DNA of 64,000 bases from Amoebophrya sp. A120 (taxonomy: Eukaryota > Sar > Dinophyceae > Syndiniales > Amoebophryaceae). The stretch is from NCBI GenBank assembly GCA_905178155.1, contig CAJINV010000004.1, positions 6,259,923 through 6,323,922 on the forward strand, written 5' to 3'. The notes beneath the pieces were generated by a model. The model made no database searches, was not told where the DNA came from, and saw only the letters and a program-made list of their open reading frames with translations. Both the position numbers and the translations under genes were made by a program. This document shows, piece by piece, positions 44,293-57,033 of the stretch (positions are counted from its first letter, which is position 1; the number at the start of each line of letters is the position of its first letter).

Positions 44293-46160
44293 GTTCCGAG
44301 GGCGGGAGAACAACGTCTTCAACGCCAAGAGAAGCACAAGCCAAAACACCTGCGGAATGCGAAGTGGCAACGCACACAGATGCACGCCACTTCGCACGCA
44401 ACACCAACACAAGCTGAAGTCCAGCCCTCGGGTCGGTGCGCCATACATCACCCAAATGACCACCGAGCAACCTCTTCCGGAAACTCCGAAGGGCCCGGAA
44501 AAATTGCGCGGCCCCCTTTACACCGGAAAACGGCCCAAATTTTTAAATTTTAAAACTTCGAAAGCGAGAGGGCATCGCGCCAATGGCCAACCTAACAAGC
44601 GGGAGGCCGAACAAAGGAAAGACACAGCCAAGGCGCGTGGCGGGGCGGGCAGGGTCTGGCTATTGCCCTCAGGCGGTTGCCGGCCGGGCCCGCCAAAACG
44701 GGCGCCCGGAATTTTTGAAATCCCGGAAATTTTAGCGGATTTTTAGCAGGGAAATCCGCCCGGGGTGTCTCCGCGTGACTAAAAAAATCGCGCGCGGCCG
44801 GGAGCGGCGCCCCGGCCGCCCTTCCGCTCTGAGTTCGCAGGCCCCCGAGGGGGGGCGGGGCCGGCGACCGAGGCGACGGCCAAAGCCGTAAAACCGCGCA
44901 GGCAAACCGGGACCCCACTGCCCGCTTCTCTTCTGAAGTTTGAACGTCCACCAGAAGACCACAGACCCGACAATATCAGCCCGCGCACTTGGTTCCCATT
45001 TTGCTCCGGGGAAGATGGACGGAGGCCACGCAAGCAGGCGCCGATAAAAAAAATCCTCGCGATCCCAGTTATTTTGCGCCAACTTCTCCAAAGAAATGCC
45101 GCGCTTAAAAAGCCGCGCGCCCGGCAACCAGGAACGGGCCCACCGGGCCCGGCATCATCGCCGCCGTTGCTCCCGCCGCTGCTGGACCTGCGGGGCGACC
45201 TCCGAGAACCTCGTGCCCCAGTATCCGGCCGGTGTGTCCCGGAAAAAGCGACTGCCAGTTGAGTGCGCCAATGGTGGGGCCCCGGATAGGCGGCAGGCGC
45301 GGCCAAATGTTTGCGATGACCGGGGTGGCCTCGTAGAGCGTGAACCCCATCACATGGGCCGAGCCCTGCCGGGGGATAGGCGGGTCGGCCGCGTTGCTGC
45401 GGCGGGGGGTTCCGTGATTTCCAAAAGCCGCGCAGCGTTCGCCCGCGCGGAACTGCAACGGCGCCCGTCATGCCGGACGTAATGCCGGAGGCAGCGGCGG
45501 CTGCGGTGACCGGCGCGGATTACGGCGGCCGCCGCGAGTTTGCGCACCCCGTCGCCCGACCACACTGATTTCCTGCGCCCCACGCCTGGGGGGGCGGGGC
45601 GGAAAAGCCGAGGCGCGACGCGCAGCGCCCGGCGCGCTTCACGCACGCACCCACCCACGGCCGGCCCCAGCGGCGAAAATAGGCCCCCGCGCTCCCCGTG
45701 TAGCTGAAGCACTCCCGACCGAGCACAACGCTGCGGCAGCCTCTAACCGCTTCCCGCGTGAGCACGTCGCGGGCCTGCGTAAGCGTTCCGAACCGGCTCC
45801 GGATCGTTAACTATCGGCCAGGCCATCCGAAAAGCACCACCACGGGCACACGCCGCGCGCTTCCCGCACAAGTTCCCCCATGCCTCTCCCTCCGCTCTCC
45901 AGCAGGAAGCCCGGGCGGCGCCAGGTTGAAAACTACAGGCGGAGGCAAGGGGCTGGCCCGCCCGGGTGCTTGGTGGATCCGCCCAAATACGGGCGGCTTT
46001 CCGCGCGCGCCATAGAGGGGCGCGGCCTAAAGGGCCCCCGCCTTTGGGTTCAGCGAGGCCCACACTGCTGAGCCTGTGAATGTAGACAGTCGGGGCACAA
46101 GCTCCCATCAATCCCTGGACTTCATACGAAAACGAGAAGCATTGGGAAACTGAACACAAT

Positions 46161-46554
46161 ATACCTCACAGCCGAACACTGTTGTCTGGTTTCGGCCACC
46201 GAGGCCCTAGCGCTAAATTCTCTTTTTCATTATTCCAAACTCGGCTGCAACCACGCCGCGTGTTTTTTATTTTCCACAGAGATATGGTCTTCTTTAGACG
46301 TACTATCATGTCGAATCTACTTTGAGATTTTTCGTGATGGATTCAACTCCAGGCCTCTTTCTACTCTACTCATTTTGGTGAGCTTCCACCAAGTGGCACT
46401 CCAGAAAGTAGTCAACAACCGGCAACATCCCAAGAAACAAATCTGCGTTGTTTGCCACATCACTGGTACTACGTGGTTGTGCAGTAAAAAAATTGTCGCT
46501 CGGTCGTCTTCGCTGTTAGGTGCTCTTCATTTGTTTTGTATTTAATTCGTTTTG
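46161..46554. other. Spacer downstream of the giant unidentified gene
   Basis: Composition returns to the window norm. Presumed 3' UTR of the gene ending at 46555. No ORF or repeat supported. Confidence 0.5.
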
Positions 46555-49500
46555 CTACTTCCAGAAATCGTACCGCTTGATAGCAACCTCCTCATCGTCC
46601 GCATCACCTTCCTTCGCACAGATAACCACCTCGGCCTCGTGCTCCAACGCGTTGGGTTCGTTTTGCTTCGGCTGCCACCGGCTCCGCACGAAGCCCAGCA
46701 GAAAGTTCGGTCGCACCGCCTCGCGCAAGTACAGGGCTGCCGGCTTTGGGGAATTCTGGAAGACCAGGTCCAGGACGAAGTTCACTGTGTTCTCAAACCG
46801 GTTACACAGGAACACCGCGTCGTTTGGGTCTAGTTTATTGATTTCTGTATCCAGAAAAACCCTTCGCTTCCTTTGATCTTCATCGTCGGCTACAATTTCT
46901 TCATCCTCATCGTCGGGGACGAGATGTTCTTCTGCATTCTGCTCCAGTGCGTCGACGTCCTCTTGCGACTTCCCATTTTTAGAATAGACGTTGCTCTGCT
47001 GCTGTCCTCCCTCACTCCCAGTTTGGCTAACCTCTTCTTCCTCGTTCTCCTCCTCGCTATTCATGGCGGCCCGCTGCCGCTGAATCTGCCGCTCCACTTT
47101 CTGGTGCAGCGGCGCCAGACTGGATTTCAACTTTTTCTGGTAAATGTTCCCAAACAGGCTTGGATTGGCGTCCCCGAGCACGGCCTGTGAGAAGAAAGAT
47201 ATTGAAGAGAGGATGAGTTACATGTAGGGTTATCTACGTCTAGCGCGAACGAAAAAAGAGCACCAATAAATTTTATTGTTCCCGTCCACACCAACATCGT
47301 GCGAGCTGCATAGATAAGTCAATGTCTTCATTCGATAAATTTACAACATCTTCACCGACACAAAGCACCTTCATTTTTAAAAAACTGATCTTATTCAAAA
47401 TACCGGCGCAAGCTGCGGGTTTTGTTTCAAAAAACGAAACATCTCCTGTTCCAAAGCCCGTTTTTCTGCTAAAAAGCGCGGCTTATTTTTCTGCCCGTCG
47501 TCCTGAAGAACATCGTCGTTTACGTCAGCCTCGATCGACTCAGCCTCGTCCTTTTCCGCCTCGTGCAAGGCAAGCCAAGCCCCCATAGCATTCACCGATA
47601 CGAACGAGGTTGTTAGATGGGAAGGTGACTCGGCTGCGATGTCATTTGCTGCGGCTCCGTGTTGTAGGTAGTGAAAAGGTCTAGTATTTTCATCATCTCC
47701 GTGTAGAGGTTGTAATTCAGTTGTTCTGTAGTTATCCAACAAACCATGGTCCATGACGCAAGGAGCCCCCGCAGCCGTGACCAGGTCGTGCGATAACTTG
47801 TAGCTCTTGCTTCCGTCCGCGAAGCGCACCGAGACCCAGCCGTTCCGATGCAGCTGAAAGTGGCAGCCCCGGGCCCCGCCGTGCACCGTCACGCTGGCCA
47901 CGATCGACGGCGCAAAGTACAGATCAAATTCCTCGTCTCGCGTCGCCGTGTGGAGGAACGGTTGTCGTTGTGGTCCTTGCAGCTGCTCTTCCTCCTCGAC
48001 AAGCATGACCGGCTCGAAATTACGATTTGGATTTTGTTCCGCATCCGATTTAATATCTTCGTTCACATCTTCTGGTTGTAGTTCGAAATTTCCTGCGCCT
48101 CTTTCCAGATTCAGTTGGTTCCCTCGCGCGCGGGTAGAAGTAGCACCACTCATGTCCAGCTGCGCTAGAGCTTCCTGTACCGCCTGCGTTCGGCGCTCCG
48201 GAGGAGGTCCTCCGGAATTCATTTTCGGGTGGATCTGCTCCCTTGCCTTGGCAAAAATGTGCGCTTTCTGATTCAACAAATACTCCGCGTCTACTTCAAC
48301 AACCGGTCCATCTTCGAGGTGCGGCGCGTCTCGCTTTCGTTCCCGAATCAGTTCCAATCCCTCTTCGTCAACCAGCAGTGCCGGATCGCTGTGGTGCACC
48401 AGCACGCGCAGATTCTGGTCGAAGGTGCTGTCGCCTTCGTCGTGCTCTTGGATCGTGCAGTGTCGGTGTCGGTACGCGCACAAATTGGCCACTTTGTAGA
48501 GGAACTGCACGCCAAGCACGTACTGGGCCAGCAAGTCGTAATTCCCCACGACCAAGTCCTTGGTAATTTTCTCGTGGGGGAAAGTGTGCGACAGGAGACC
48601 GGGCATGGACAAAATGTTCACGGCTTGTTCTACTACTTCATCCCTCTTGTTGTGCGACACTGGATTTAGTGTTTTCGGGGCAGCTGACGAGGGAACCAGA
48701 TCTTGACGACGTAGATCCGGTGCATGATCTTCGACCTCCCTCGGCTCCTCGGCCGACGGCGGAGGTACTGCCAGAAACCGGGGATTGACATCGTAGCGAC
48801 CAGCGAGGGTTCGCTCGATCTGCATCGGGTAGCCGTGCTGGTCCGTCGTGGTAATTTGCTGCGCATCACTGCTCTTGAACGCCACCGCCAGATTGCCGGT
48901 TTTTTTTCCACGCTGCGTCATCGCCTTGCTCAACGGCGTCTTGATCGGTAAAATCTGCCGTTTGTATAGTGCTCCTCGCTGTGGCGGACCAGCAGATGAA
49001 GCAGCGTCTGGCTGCGGTCCTGACACAGCACCTGCTGTTGTACTACTTCGCATAGACGCAGAAGTAGAGGAGAAGTTATTTTTCCAAAAATCCGGCCGAT
49101 AATCATACGTGCCCACGAATAAAGACGAGCTCATCTTTTCCTGTTCGGTCGTCCCAGAAGGAGGAGCCGCGTCCTGGTTACTGCGCCGAACAACTAAACT
49201 ATCCGCCACCGCGGTGTCTAAGTTGTTCCCTCGCATCTCTTCAAATTTGGTTTGCCTCGCCACGTGTTTTTTCACGGGCGTCAAATTTTCCTCCAGAAAC
49301 GAGGCCAAATCCTTCCAGACCAAATCTCGCGGGAAGAATTTCTTGTCCGGCCAGGCTGTTGTTGACGCTCCTCCAACCCGAGGCGATTGATGTTCCTCCG
49401 CCGGTAACGGTAGAAGTTGCTGCTCTTGCACTGTCGTTCCAGCACTATGCGCAGCTGCCACGCAGACGGCGAAACCGACGTGCACCCCGGGGCAGGCGCC

Positions 49501-52500
49501 CGGCAATCGGGTGTGCAAGATCAAATGGATCTGCTGGTCGGAAATCGTTCCCCGACTGGACAAAAAGCTGTCCACTTTCCAATCCGTCATCACCTTGTGC
49601 TTTTTGCTTTGCGTATTGCACCACTCTCGCAGCCAGGTTTCCACGATCCAGAGCAAGTCCGCCTGTTCGTACACCGACCGCAGCGCCGCGGCGGGGTTTT
49701 GCCACCCCGAGTTCAGCAGGTAGGTAAGGCACGGAGTCAAGACGCTGCCGGGCAGCTGCTCGGAATTTATTTTTCTCTTCAAATTATTCTTGTTATGCCG
49801 GAGTCGGGGCAACGACGGAGGATGTTTGTCCGCTTCTCCAACCGCGCTGGCGTCACAACACCTCTGCGTAATGCCCGCGCGCAGCCGGCCGCTGGGACCC
49901 GGGAGCACGCTCGCCGTCATACGCACGTTATTTTGATGCGTTCTTTCCGGAGGTGCCGCTTTCGGATTGTCTAGTTGCACCCGTTCTTCTTGCACCTCGG
50001 TTGGAACGACCGGCAATGGTACCCTGGCGGAGGCGACGCCGGGTTTCCCCACTAGATGGTGGGGCGCGTCCGCTTCAGCGAAACTGATCGTCAACGCAAT
50101 TTCTCGTGTGGGGTAGCTGAATAACGGCATGCTCAATCTCGAGACGATTTCCCGATCCACACTACTCAAATACTTGGACGTCAACACGCATGCCCACTCG
50201 TAGGGGGTGCGCCCGCCGTAGAAGGAAAGCAGTCTGCTGTAGTTGTTGTACTTTATTTCAGCATAATTTTTATCGTTTGTCGTGGTCGCCGGGAATAAAG
50301 AAGAACCTCCTCCGAGAACTATTTCTTTCGGACCCGCGTTCACAGACCGCGTCTCTGGCAATCGGAAGCGCTCCACTTCCTCTACCGCTTTGCGTAGCAA
50401 TTGCAGTCGGTGAGTGGCCTCGAGAAAGCCCCAAAAGTACTTGAAGCCGTTCGAGGATTCGTACCAGGCGGTGACTTTGTCAAAGGAAGCGCAGTCATTG
50501 TCCTGCTCGTAGCGGAGCTGCTGCTTCTGCTCCTCGTTCAAGAGAGCTGGCGGCTTTTCACTCGGTTGTTCAAAATAAGTGGCGGAAAATTTTCCCACCA
50601 CGGCCGGTGAGTTGCCGTCGTTCTCGTTGTTTATGTGGAGGTGGTCATGAACCGCATTGAAACACGTCAGGGTGAACGACCGGCGTTCAGGCGAAGAATG
50701 AACTACGTCTTTGTTCATTTTTGACAAAACAAAAGACAAGTCCTTTGTCGCGCGATCCAGCGGTTCGAACGTATCAATAAAGTCGGGGAATTGTTCTTTT
50801 CGCGGGTAGTTTTTGTTTTTGTTGTTTTCTGGATTTTCATTATCATCTCTGGGGAACAAATCAATCCGGCCCGTTTTTTTCCCTCGCCGATCGTCAAACA
50901 GGCTTGGCCGGACGCACAGTCGAAGAAAGTTCCCGCGAATCATAGTGTCTAATACTTCTGTACGTGTACCAGCAGAGGCTGAGACTACGTCGCTCGGGAT
51001 TTTTTCCAGGACTAAACTCACGCTGTGAGTGGTCCTACTCCTGGGAGAGTGTTCTTGATCTTCGCCATGTAGCAGCATTGTCGCCGATCCTTGTGCTGCA
51101 CTTCCCTTCTCATGATTTATTTCCGAAAAATTCTCCTCGAGTTCTTCTTCTGCACCTCCAACTGCCATTAACTCCGGGAACATTTTTTCCATCGAGGGGA
51201 TGGTCCAGTTGTACTTCTCGTCGCCGTTGGGTTCTTGAATTTCCCGAGTCATCTTCACGTCCTTCACACTGCTCAGACGCGCGGTGAAAGCCTCGAGGTC
51301 TTCCAGCGACGTGTTGGTGACCTTATTTACCTTTTGGAAGTGGTTTTCCACAAAAGCCCAGAACGCCATCGGCTCGCGGGTCTGCCGCAGGGGCCAGGAC
51401 TCCGAGCCGTCGAAGCAGGGTCCGAACTCGCTGGGCACGCTCGCGATCCCGGGACCCGCGGGCCAAACGAGTTCCACGTGCGTGACCTCCTCGCGGTTCA
51501 GTCGGATCCGCAGGTCCACAGTCTTCAGAGTCCGGTGCCCCAGCACAAGCAACACTTCCTCGTGCCGCAATGACTTTCGCTTGCTGACAGAAGTTGTGCC
51601 AGCAATCGAGGACCCACCAGTTGTACCAAGTCCCACGCGGCCCCTCGGCGTCATCTTCCCACTCGCTTTTGAAGATGTAGTTCCACCCGCAGATGAAAGG
51701 GCCTGATTCACAAAAATTTTCCGCTTCCCCTTCATCCCAGAAGGTTCTTGCACGTCGTCGAGAAATGCCTTCACATCCCGCTCCTCACTCGAAAGGCCGT
51801 TCACCGGCCCCAGCGTGCGAATGCTTTCGCGCAAAAACCAGGATTTCGTGAAGGGCGACGAATCGAGATTCTTATTTTTACCGTCAATTATTTTTCCGTT
51901 GGTCCTCTCGCCAGGGCTCTCGTTGTTCCTGGTGTTGCTCTTGGTGTAGCGAGGCAGTTGCCCCGGATTATTCTGATACACCCCGAACGGCAGCCACCCT
52001 CGCTTAGTGTCTCTGTTGGTTTGCCACCACTCCCGCCCCAGCCGCTCAAGCTCCTCGTCGTAGAGCTGGGCCAACAAAACATGCAGTCGGGCGAGAAATC
52101 CAAGATTACCAAACACAATAGCCAGGTCCTGTATGTCGGGCGGAGAAGTGCTGTGTTTCCCGTTTATTTTCATCTCGTGCAAATCCCCCCACCGCTGCAG
52201 TGCCCCGCAGGACTCAAATTGCAGCGAAGAGGCGAAGTTGCGCTTCTTCTGCTTCACAATTGCCCCCGTTTTTCGGTCCCGGTACTTCATGACCACAAAA
52301 TCCTCCGCGGGGGGTTCGAGCCAATGCTTTTGTTTCAGCGATACCGCGACAGAAAGCAAGTTTTCTTCCAGTCTGGTGTTCCTCTCGGCTATTTTTACAC
52401 CAGCATCTCCGTCATCGTCGTCGTTCTCCACACCTTTACCTTCATCTCTGCTCACATCCGATAACTCAACATCTTCTAAATTGCACACGATGTACTGCAC

Positions 52501-55488
52501 TGGGGGGCCCGTCGGGTAGTTGTCAAGAGGTTCACTACTACTACTTCTTCGCATTTTATTCTTTTTCCGCTTGTTTTTGTTTCCTGTCGCGTTTTTTTTC
52601 CCTATTTGTCGTCGTCCTGGTGAAGATGTGAAGACCCCGTCATAATTCATCGCAGCGTAAAAAAGCCGATTCTCCTCCTCCGCCAGGTAGGTCAAGTCCG
52701 GAAACTTCGATACGAGCTGCTTCAGTCCGCAGACCGCAACCGCCTGGTCAAGTGCGATTCGCTCGAGTTTGTACAACAGCGTCTGCAACGTGTCCTTTCC
52801 CAGCATCATGTCGTGCGAAACCTCGACTTTTTTCTCCACTTCTGCGACGTCGTCCGCGACCCAGCAGCACTTCAAGGCCCCTCCCGGGGCAGGCCACACT
52901 TCGGCCACGGAACCGATGGCCAAATGAAAAGATGGGTTCTCCTGCAGTTGCACGTGCTCTGTGGGACCGCTTCTCATCTCGTCGTGGCGCGCTGCGTCGG
53001 TTTTGTAGTTGTGGACTAGCTCTTTTAATCTCGCTTCCGCCACCAGCTGTAGCACATCTCTCATCGCTTCCGTTAGACTTTCCCAGGTTCTTGGCCGAGG
53101 ACCAACTACTCCGGAAGGAAGGTCGGCAGGAGGACCTCGTCCGGGATCACCATCACCACCAGCGCCGGATGTAGTTGGTTCTGGCGAGGACACGACCCCT
53201 AGCCGCCTTTTCAAATACGCGGTCGATTCTTTTAGCGTCATGTACGGGTCGGCGGTCAACATCTCGTGGCTCGTATCTTCGTTCCTGTCGTAGCTTGCAA
53301 CATCATTCTTCTCACCAACACCACGACCACCCATTGTACTAGCTGCACCAGCAGGTACAACCTCGTCTACTGCTTCCCCCTGGTCGGCGTCCCACCAGGC
53401 AGTAGTTGCACCCCACGCACTGTCGTCCTGCGCCATAATTTCCGCAAAGGTCATTTCCGAGTATATGGCAGGTTGATCATTCAACACCCCTTCTCCTGTG
53501 TGCAACGTCTTGCTTGCTTCTTCGGTGCTTTTCTTATCCTTCTTCTGCTTCGGCGGTTTTGGCGCCTGCTGTTGTTTCCCTACCAAGTACGCAATGTCAG
53601 ACACCGAGTACGACAAGGGCGATCTTGTTCCCGAAGATGAACTATCCGGCGTCCCGGACACAAAAACTTCAAAGTGCACCTTCACCAGGTTCCCCACCTC
53701 GATCGGGCCGACCTTGTACACCCGGATGTACGGCCAGGGTTTATTATGTGTGGAGGATGTTGTTGATGTCGATGATGTGTTCTTCCCCTCAACATCGTCC
53801 GATTCACGCTTCACGAGCTTTTCAAACGCAAGTTCCCGAGCGGTTGGAATCAAGTAGGGGTTTTCGTTTTTCGGCCCCTCCTGGTCGTTGAAAATAATAT
53901 CATCCGGGTGTGGAACGTGAATTTCGCCCTGCTTTATCTGGGCGCCCGACAGATGATCATCATCCATCGGTTGAATTTGTGGCGTGAGAGGAGCGGTGGC
54001 CGGGGTAGAGGATGCCGTGGTTCTTTCACCCCCGCGTCCCGTGGGAGATGTCGTTTCATCTGCTGGACGTAATGAATTCTTATTCATGTTCATCTTCTGC
54101 AGCATCTTCCTCTGCTTCTTTTTCATTTTGATGCGCTCGTATTTCTCATCGTTCTTCGACTTCGCTTTTATCTTCGCGAAATTTGCGTTATAGAAGTTGG
54201 ACGAAGCTTTAGTACTCCGGCCCTGTAGTTTATCGAGTGCAAGGTCCGGGTCCATCGAGGAGGGGGCGCTCGAGGAGGTTCCAACCAGTACACCATTAAC
54301 AACACGCTGATGTTGTTGCTCATCTTGTTGACCAGCACGATCCGCTGATGTAGTAGTTGTGTTGTTTTTCGAATCATCTCCGAAAGGACGAACCCCCGCA
54401 TGACCTTCCGACAAGACTTCCCACTCTGCGTCGTCGTCTTCGACATCCATTCCGTCTGATCCATCATCCTCGTCCTGCTGGCCTACTCTATCTAGTACTT
54501 CCAGCACCTCGTCGTTTTCATAGGATTGACGTTCCTTTTCTCGCTGATCTTGAAACACACGACTAGCAATCCCCCTGCTTTTCCGATTGGAGATTTTTTC
54601 CTCTACTTCTTCCATTCCGTACTGAGAAGTTGTTGAAACGATCCATTTCGTGATGTCGATCTGAATCAGCGCCATTTCCTTTTTCAACATTCTCCTCCGC
54701 ACCTCCTCCGTCGTATCACTGGGGTCGTATTTAGCGGTGAAGGCCGCGGCGCGCTCGACCGCGTAGTCACTGGGCTCCCCGAACAGGTTGTGCAGCAGGG
54801 GGGCGAAGCAGTTGGGCTCTTTGAGTAAACAGGGCAAAACCTCCTGCTCCTCGGGAGATTTTAATACTTCTGCGCGGGTTCTCACGTCCCTCGCGGCCGC
54901 GGTGGAAGAAAGCGAAAAGAACCGGTCCGCGAGCAACGTTGCGGCCTGCGGGGTGGTGGTGTTCACGCTGTTGGGTTTCGACAATTGCCGCATCTTCTCC
55001 GCGGTGTTGGTCAAAATTGATTCTCCGCTCCGGTTCGCGAAGATGCTTTGCGAAAGCAGGTTGTAATTTTTCGTGTCCAGCCGCAGGTTTTTCAGCATGT
55101 CCGGCCGCAAGGAGCAGTCCACTACGTGGGTCAGTTGCAGGACAATCTCCCGCATCTTCCGTGCGGTCAAAAGCTTGTCGTACGTCCGCTGCTTCGTCAG
55201 ACTGATGGAGGACTTCGCGTTGGAAGCCGCACCAGCGGTGGTGTCCCTATCACCGCCCGAGATGATGGAGGAATTCTGTTTCTTCAGCTTCTTGTCCTTC
55301 TTCTTCGTGGCGGTCACGATGCTCGAGGACCCTTTTTTGCTTTTATTGTCCCCAACATCTTCTTTGTCGTCCTCTATTTGTTCCAGCTCCCCCTTGCTGA
55401 CGCGAGTGATTTCCTTTTTCAAGTGCCCCACGCACTCGCGCACCAATTGGTCCACGGGGACGTGGGAATTCAGCTGGGCGTGCGCCAT
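46555..55488 (-). CDS. Giant unidentified protein with one GT-AG intron
   Basis: Exons 47404-55488 and 46555-47184, joined by a canonical intron (47185-47403) as NPQLAP-AVLGDANPSLFG, giving 2,904 residues from ATG 55488; the frame is open a few codons further, so an upstream start is possible. The 8.1-kb first exon holds no introner. The N-terminal 100 residues are followed by a Lys-rich tract and then mixed globular and acidic low-complexity segments. Candidate folded parts are WPYIRVYKVGPIEVGNLVKV, VAVCGLKQLVSKFPDLTYLA, ETWLREWCNTQSKKHKVMTD and VTVHGGARGCHFQLHRNGWV, the last near the C-terminus. The tail has an acidic stretch (DDEDEEIVADDED) before INKLDPNDAVFLCNRFENTV. I recognise no family. 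Length, sustained frame and codon pattern make it a real gene. Confidence 0.82.
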
Positions 55489-57033
55489 CTCGACGACGTG
55501 GGGCTTCAATGAGACAGTGATCTTCTACTAGGCGTAGTTTCCTTAGTCTTGATTAAAAAATCAAATCATGAGATGTGATAAACACTTGTCGAATTATACT
55601 TTTTTCTACTTCGTATTAAGCAGCGGCGCGTGGTCTACTTCGTACCCAGAGGCGCGTCCGCTGGCACACGATCACGCTACCCTTACTGCGTCTATTATTT
55701 CTAGGAAAAACTATTCAGCTATCTTCGACCTGTGGAAGGGCTGTTGGTTGTGGAATGAAATTGTCCCTGCGTAAACAAGAAGATGAAACGACACCGAAGC
55801 TACAAGAATCGATCCCAGCAATGTTCGCGGGCGTCGCAGACGCGCCGCGTCTAGGGTTGTACTTGTAGTGTGCCACTATATGATGTCATACAAAAACCAA
55901 AACCATCGATATGGAGGAGCGACAGCTTGGATAAGTAAGTAAGTACCTTCTTTGATTGTCTTGAATGATCTCCAACATGATGAGTTGAAAAGTCTACAAT
56001 GAGCAGAATGATCGTCCTTAGTTCTAAACGGCACTGCATCGATCCTTTTGATCCGGATCGAAAATAAGTATCAACCAACTACAGCTTGTGATACTGAATA
56101 TTACAGCGGCCGGCAGTTGTGTAGAAACAATCGAACTACTCGCTGCTGCAGCTCCGTTGGAGAGGGTCTTCCACCTCTTCCGGACTACTTTGCACATCGG
56201 CTGCTCTACACAACCTCCAAAAATCTGAATCTCCATCTGTATGCATTTTCGTTCTTCAGAAATACAGTTTTTTTCTTTTCGTTTCGCAGACATGCATCAA
56301 ATTCGCAGATGCTATATCATATTCGATTCGGGGTTGGCATTTTTTTGATGAGGCCGAGAAAACTCTGGCCCGGGTACAGAATCGCTACCAGAGTTCTTTT
56401 TGTTGAAACGTTAGGCGAGCCCGTTAGGCATAACCTTTTCGCAGACTTCAGAGATGTTGTTGAAAACGATTTTTTGCTTACTACGGAAACCGCTCAGTTT
56501 TGTGATGAAAAGCTTCAAAGTGATATACTTACCTCGATCTACTACTTGCTTCGTTGCAGTTGTACACAGCGTTTGCCTTCTGTGGAGATGAAAATCCTTC
56601 TCTTTCTAGACTTACATACACGACTTTCTAAATCTTCGACAAGTTCATGTTCCATAACACGAGAAAACAAACAAGGAATCTATCTTAAGCATCTTGTAGT
56701 CCGATAGTAGTTTTCCTCTTCTGGAACCCCAACTGACTATGGGCGCCCATTTTTATCATTTTACATTTTTAGAAGTGTTGGTACCGGCTCCTCAGGACAT
56801 CAATTCTACACATTCTGGAATGATAGCCAGATACTTGTGATGCACTGTATTTCGTGAAGAGGACGCTGCGTCCCCAGGCTGAATGTCAATGGACCTGGAT
56901 GTGAACTACTTAAGTACAAAATTGGAAGCTTTTTTCTGAGGACAGCATTGGAAAATCAGACAACAAAAAAGCCGGAGGCGGAACTAAATTTTCTTTGTCC
57001 ATCCAAAACATACGAAAGAAGCACCTCAACCTC
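55489..57033. other. Intergenic, no supported gene
   Basis: 1.5-kb spacer. A 219-codon plus-strand ORF (56048-56707) is present but its Cys/Phe/Arg-rich product looks like noncoding translation and it opposes the direction of the other genes. No introner or other repeat seen. Confidence 0.5.

Larger units (their letters stand above)
42990..46160. other. GC-rich island of foreign appearance
   Basis: About 3.1 kb with much higher GC than its neighbours, rich in CCGGCC, GGGCCC and CGCGC words, and without introners or a supported gene. ORFs in it overlap on both strands in most frames and show no domains, which is what high GC alone produces. It holds the CTCTAAAA array and two strong hairpins. 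It could be a mobile element remnant, or DNA joined from another genome such as a dinoflagellate host (captured or misassembled). Edges are approximate. Confidence 0.6.

Noticed and set aside
43010-45765. Many overlapping ORFs on both strands in the GC-rich island
   Set aside because: High GC makes stops rare; none has a domain, and they overlap each other in most frames.
56048-56707. 219-codon plus-strand ORF
   Set aside because: Cys/Phe/Arg-rich product without repeats or motifs; an open frame of this length can occur by chance in 1.5 kb of spacer.
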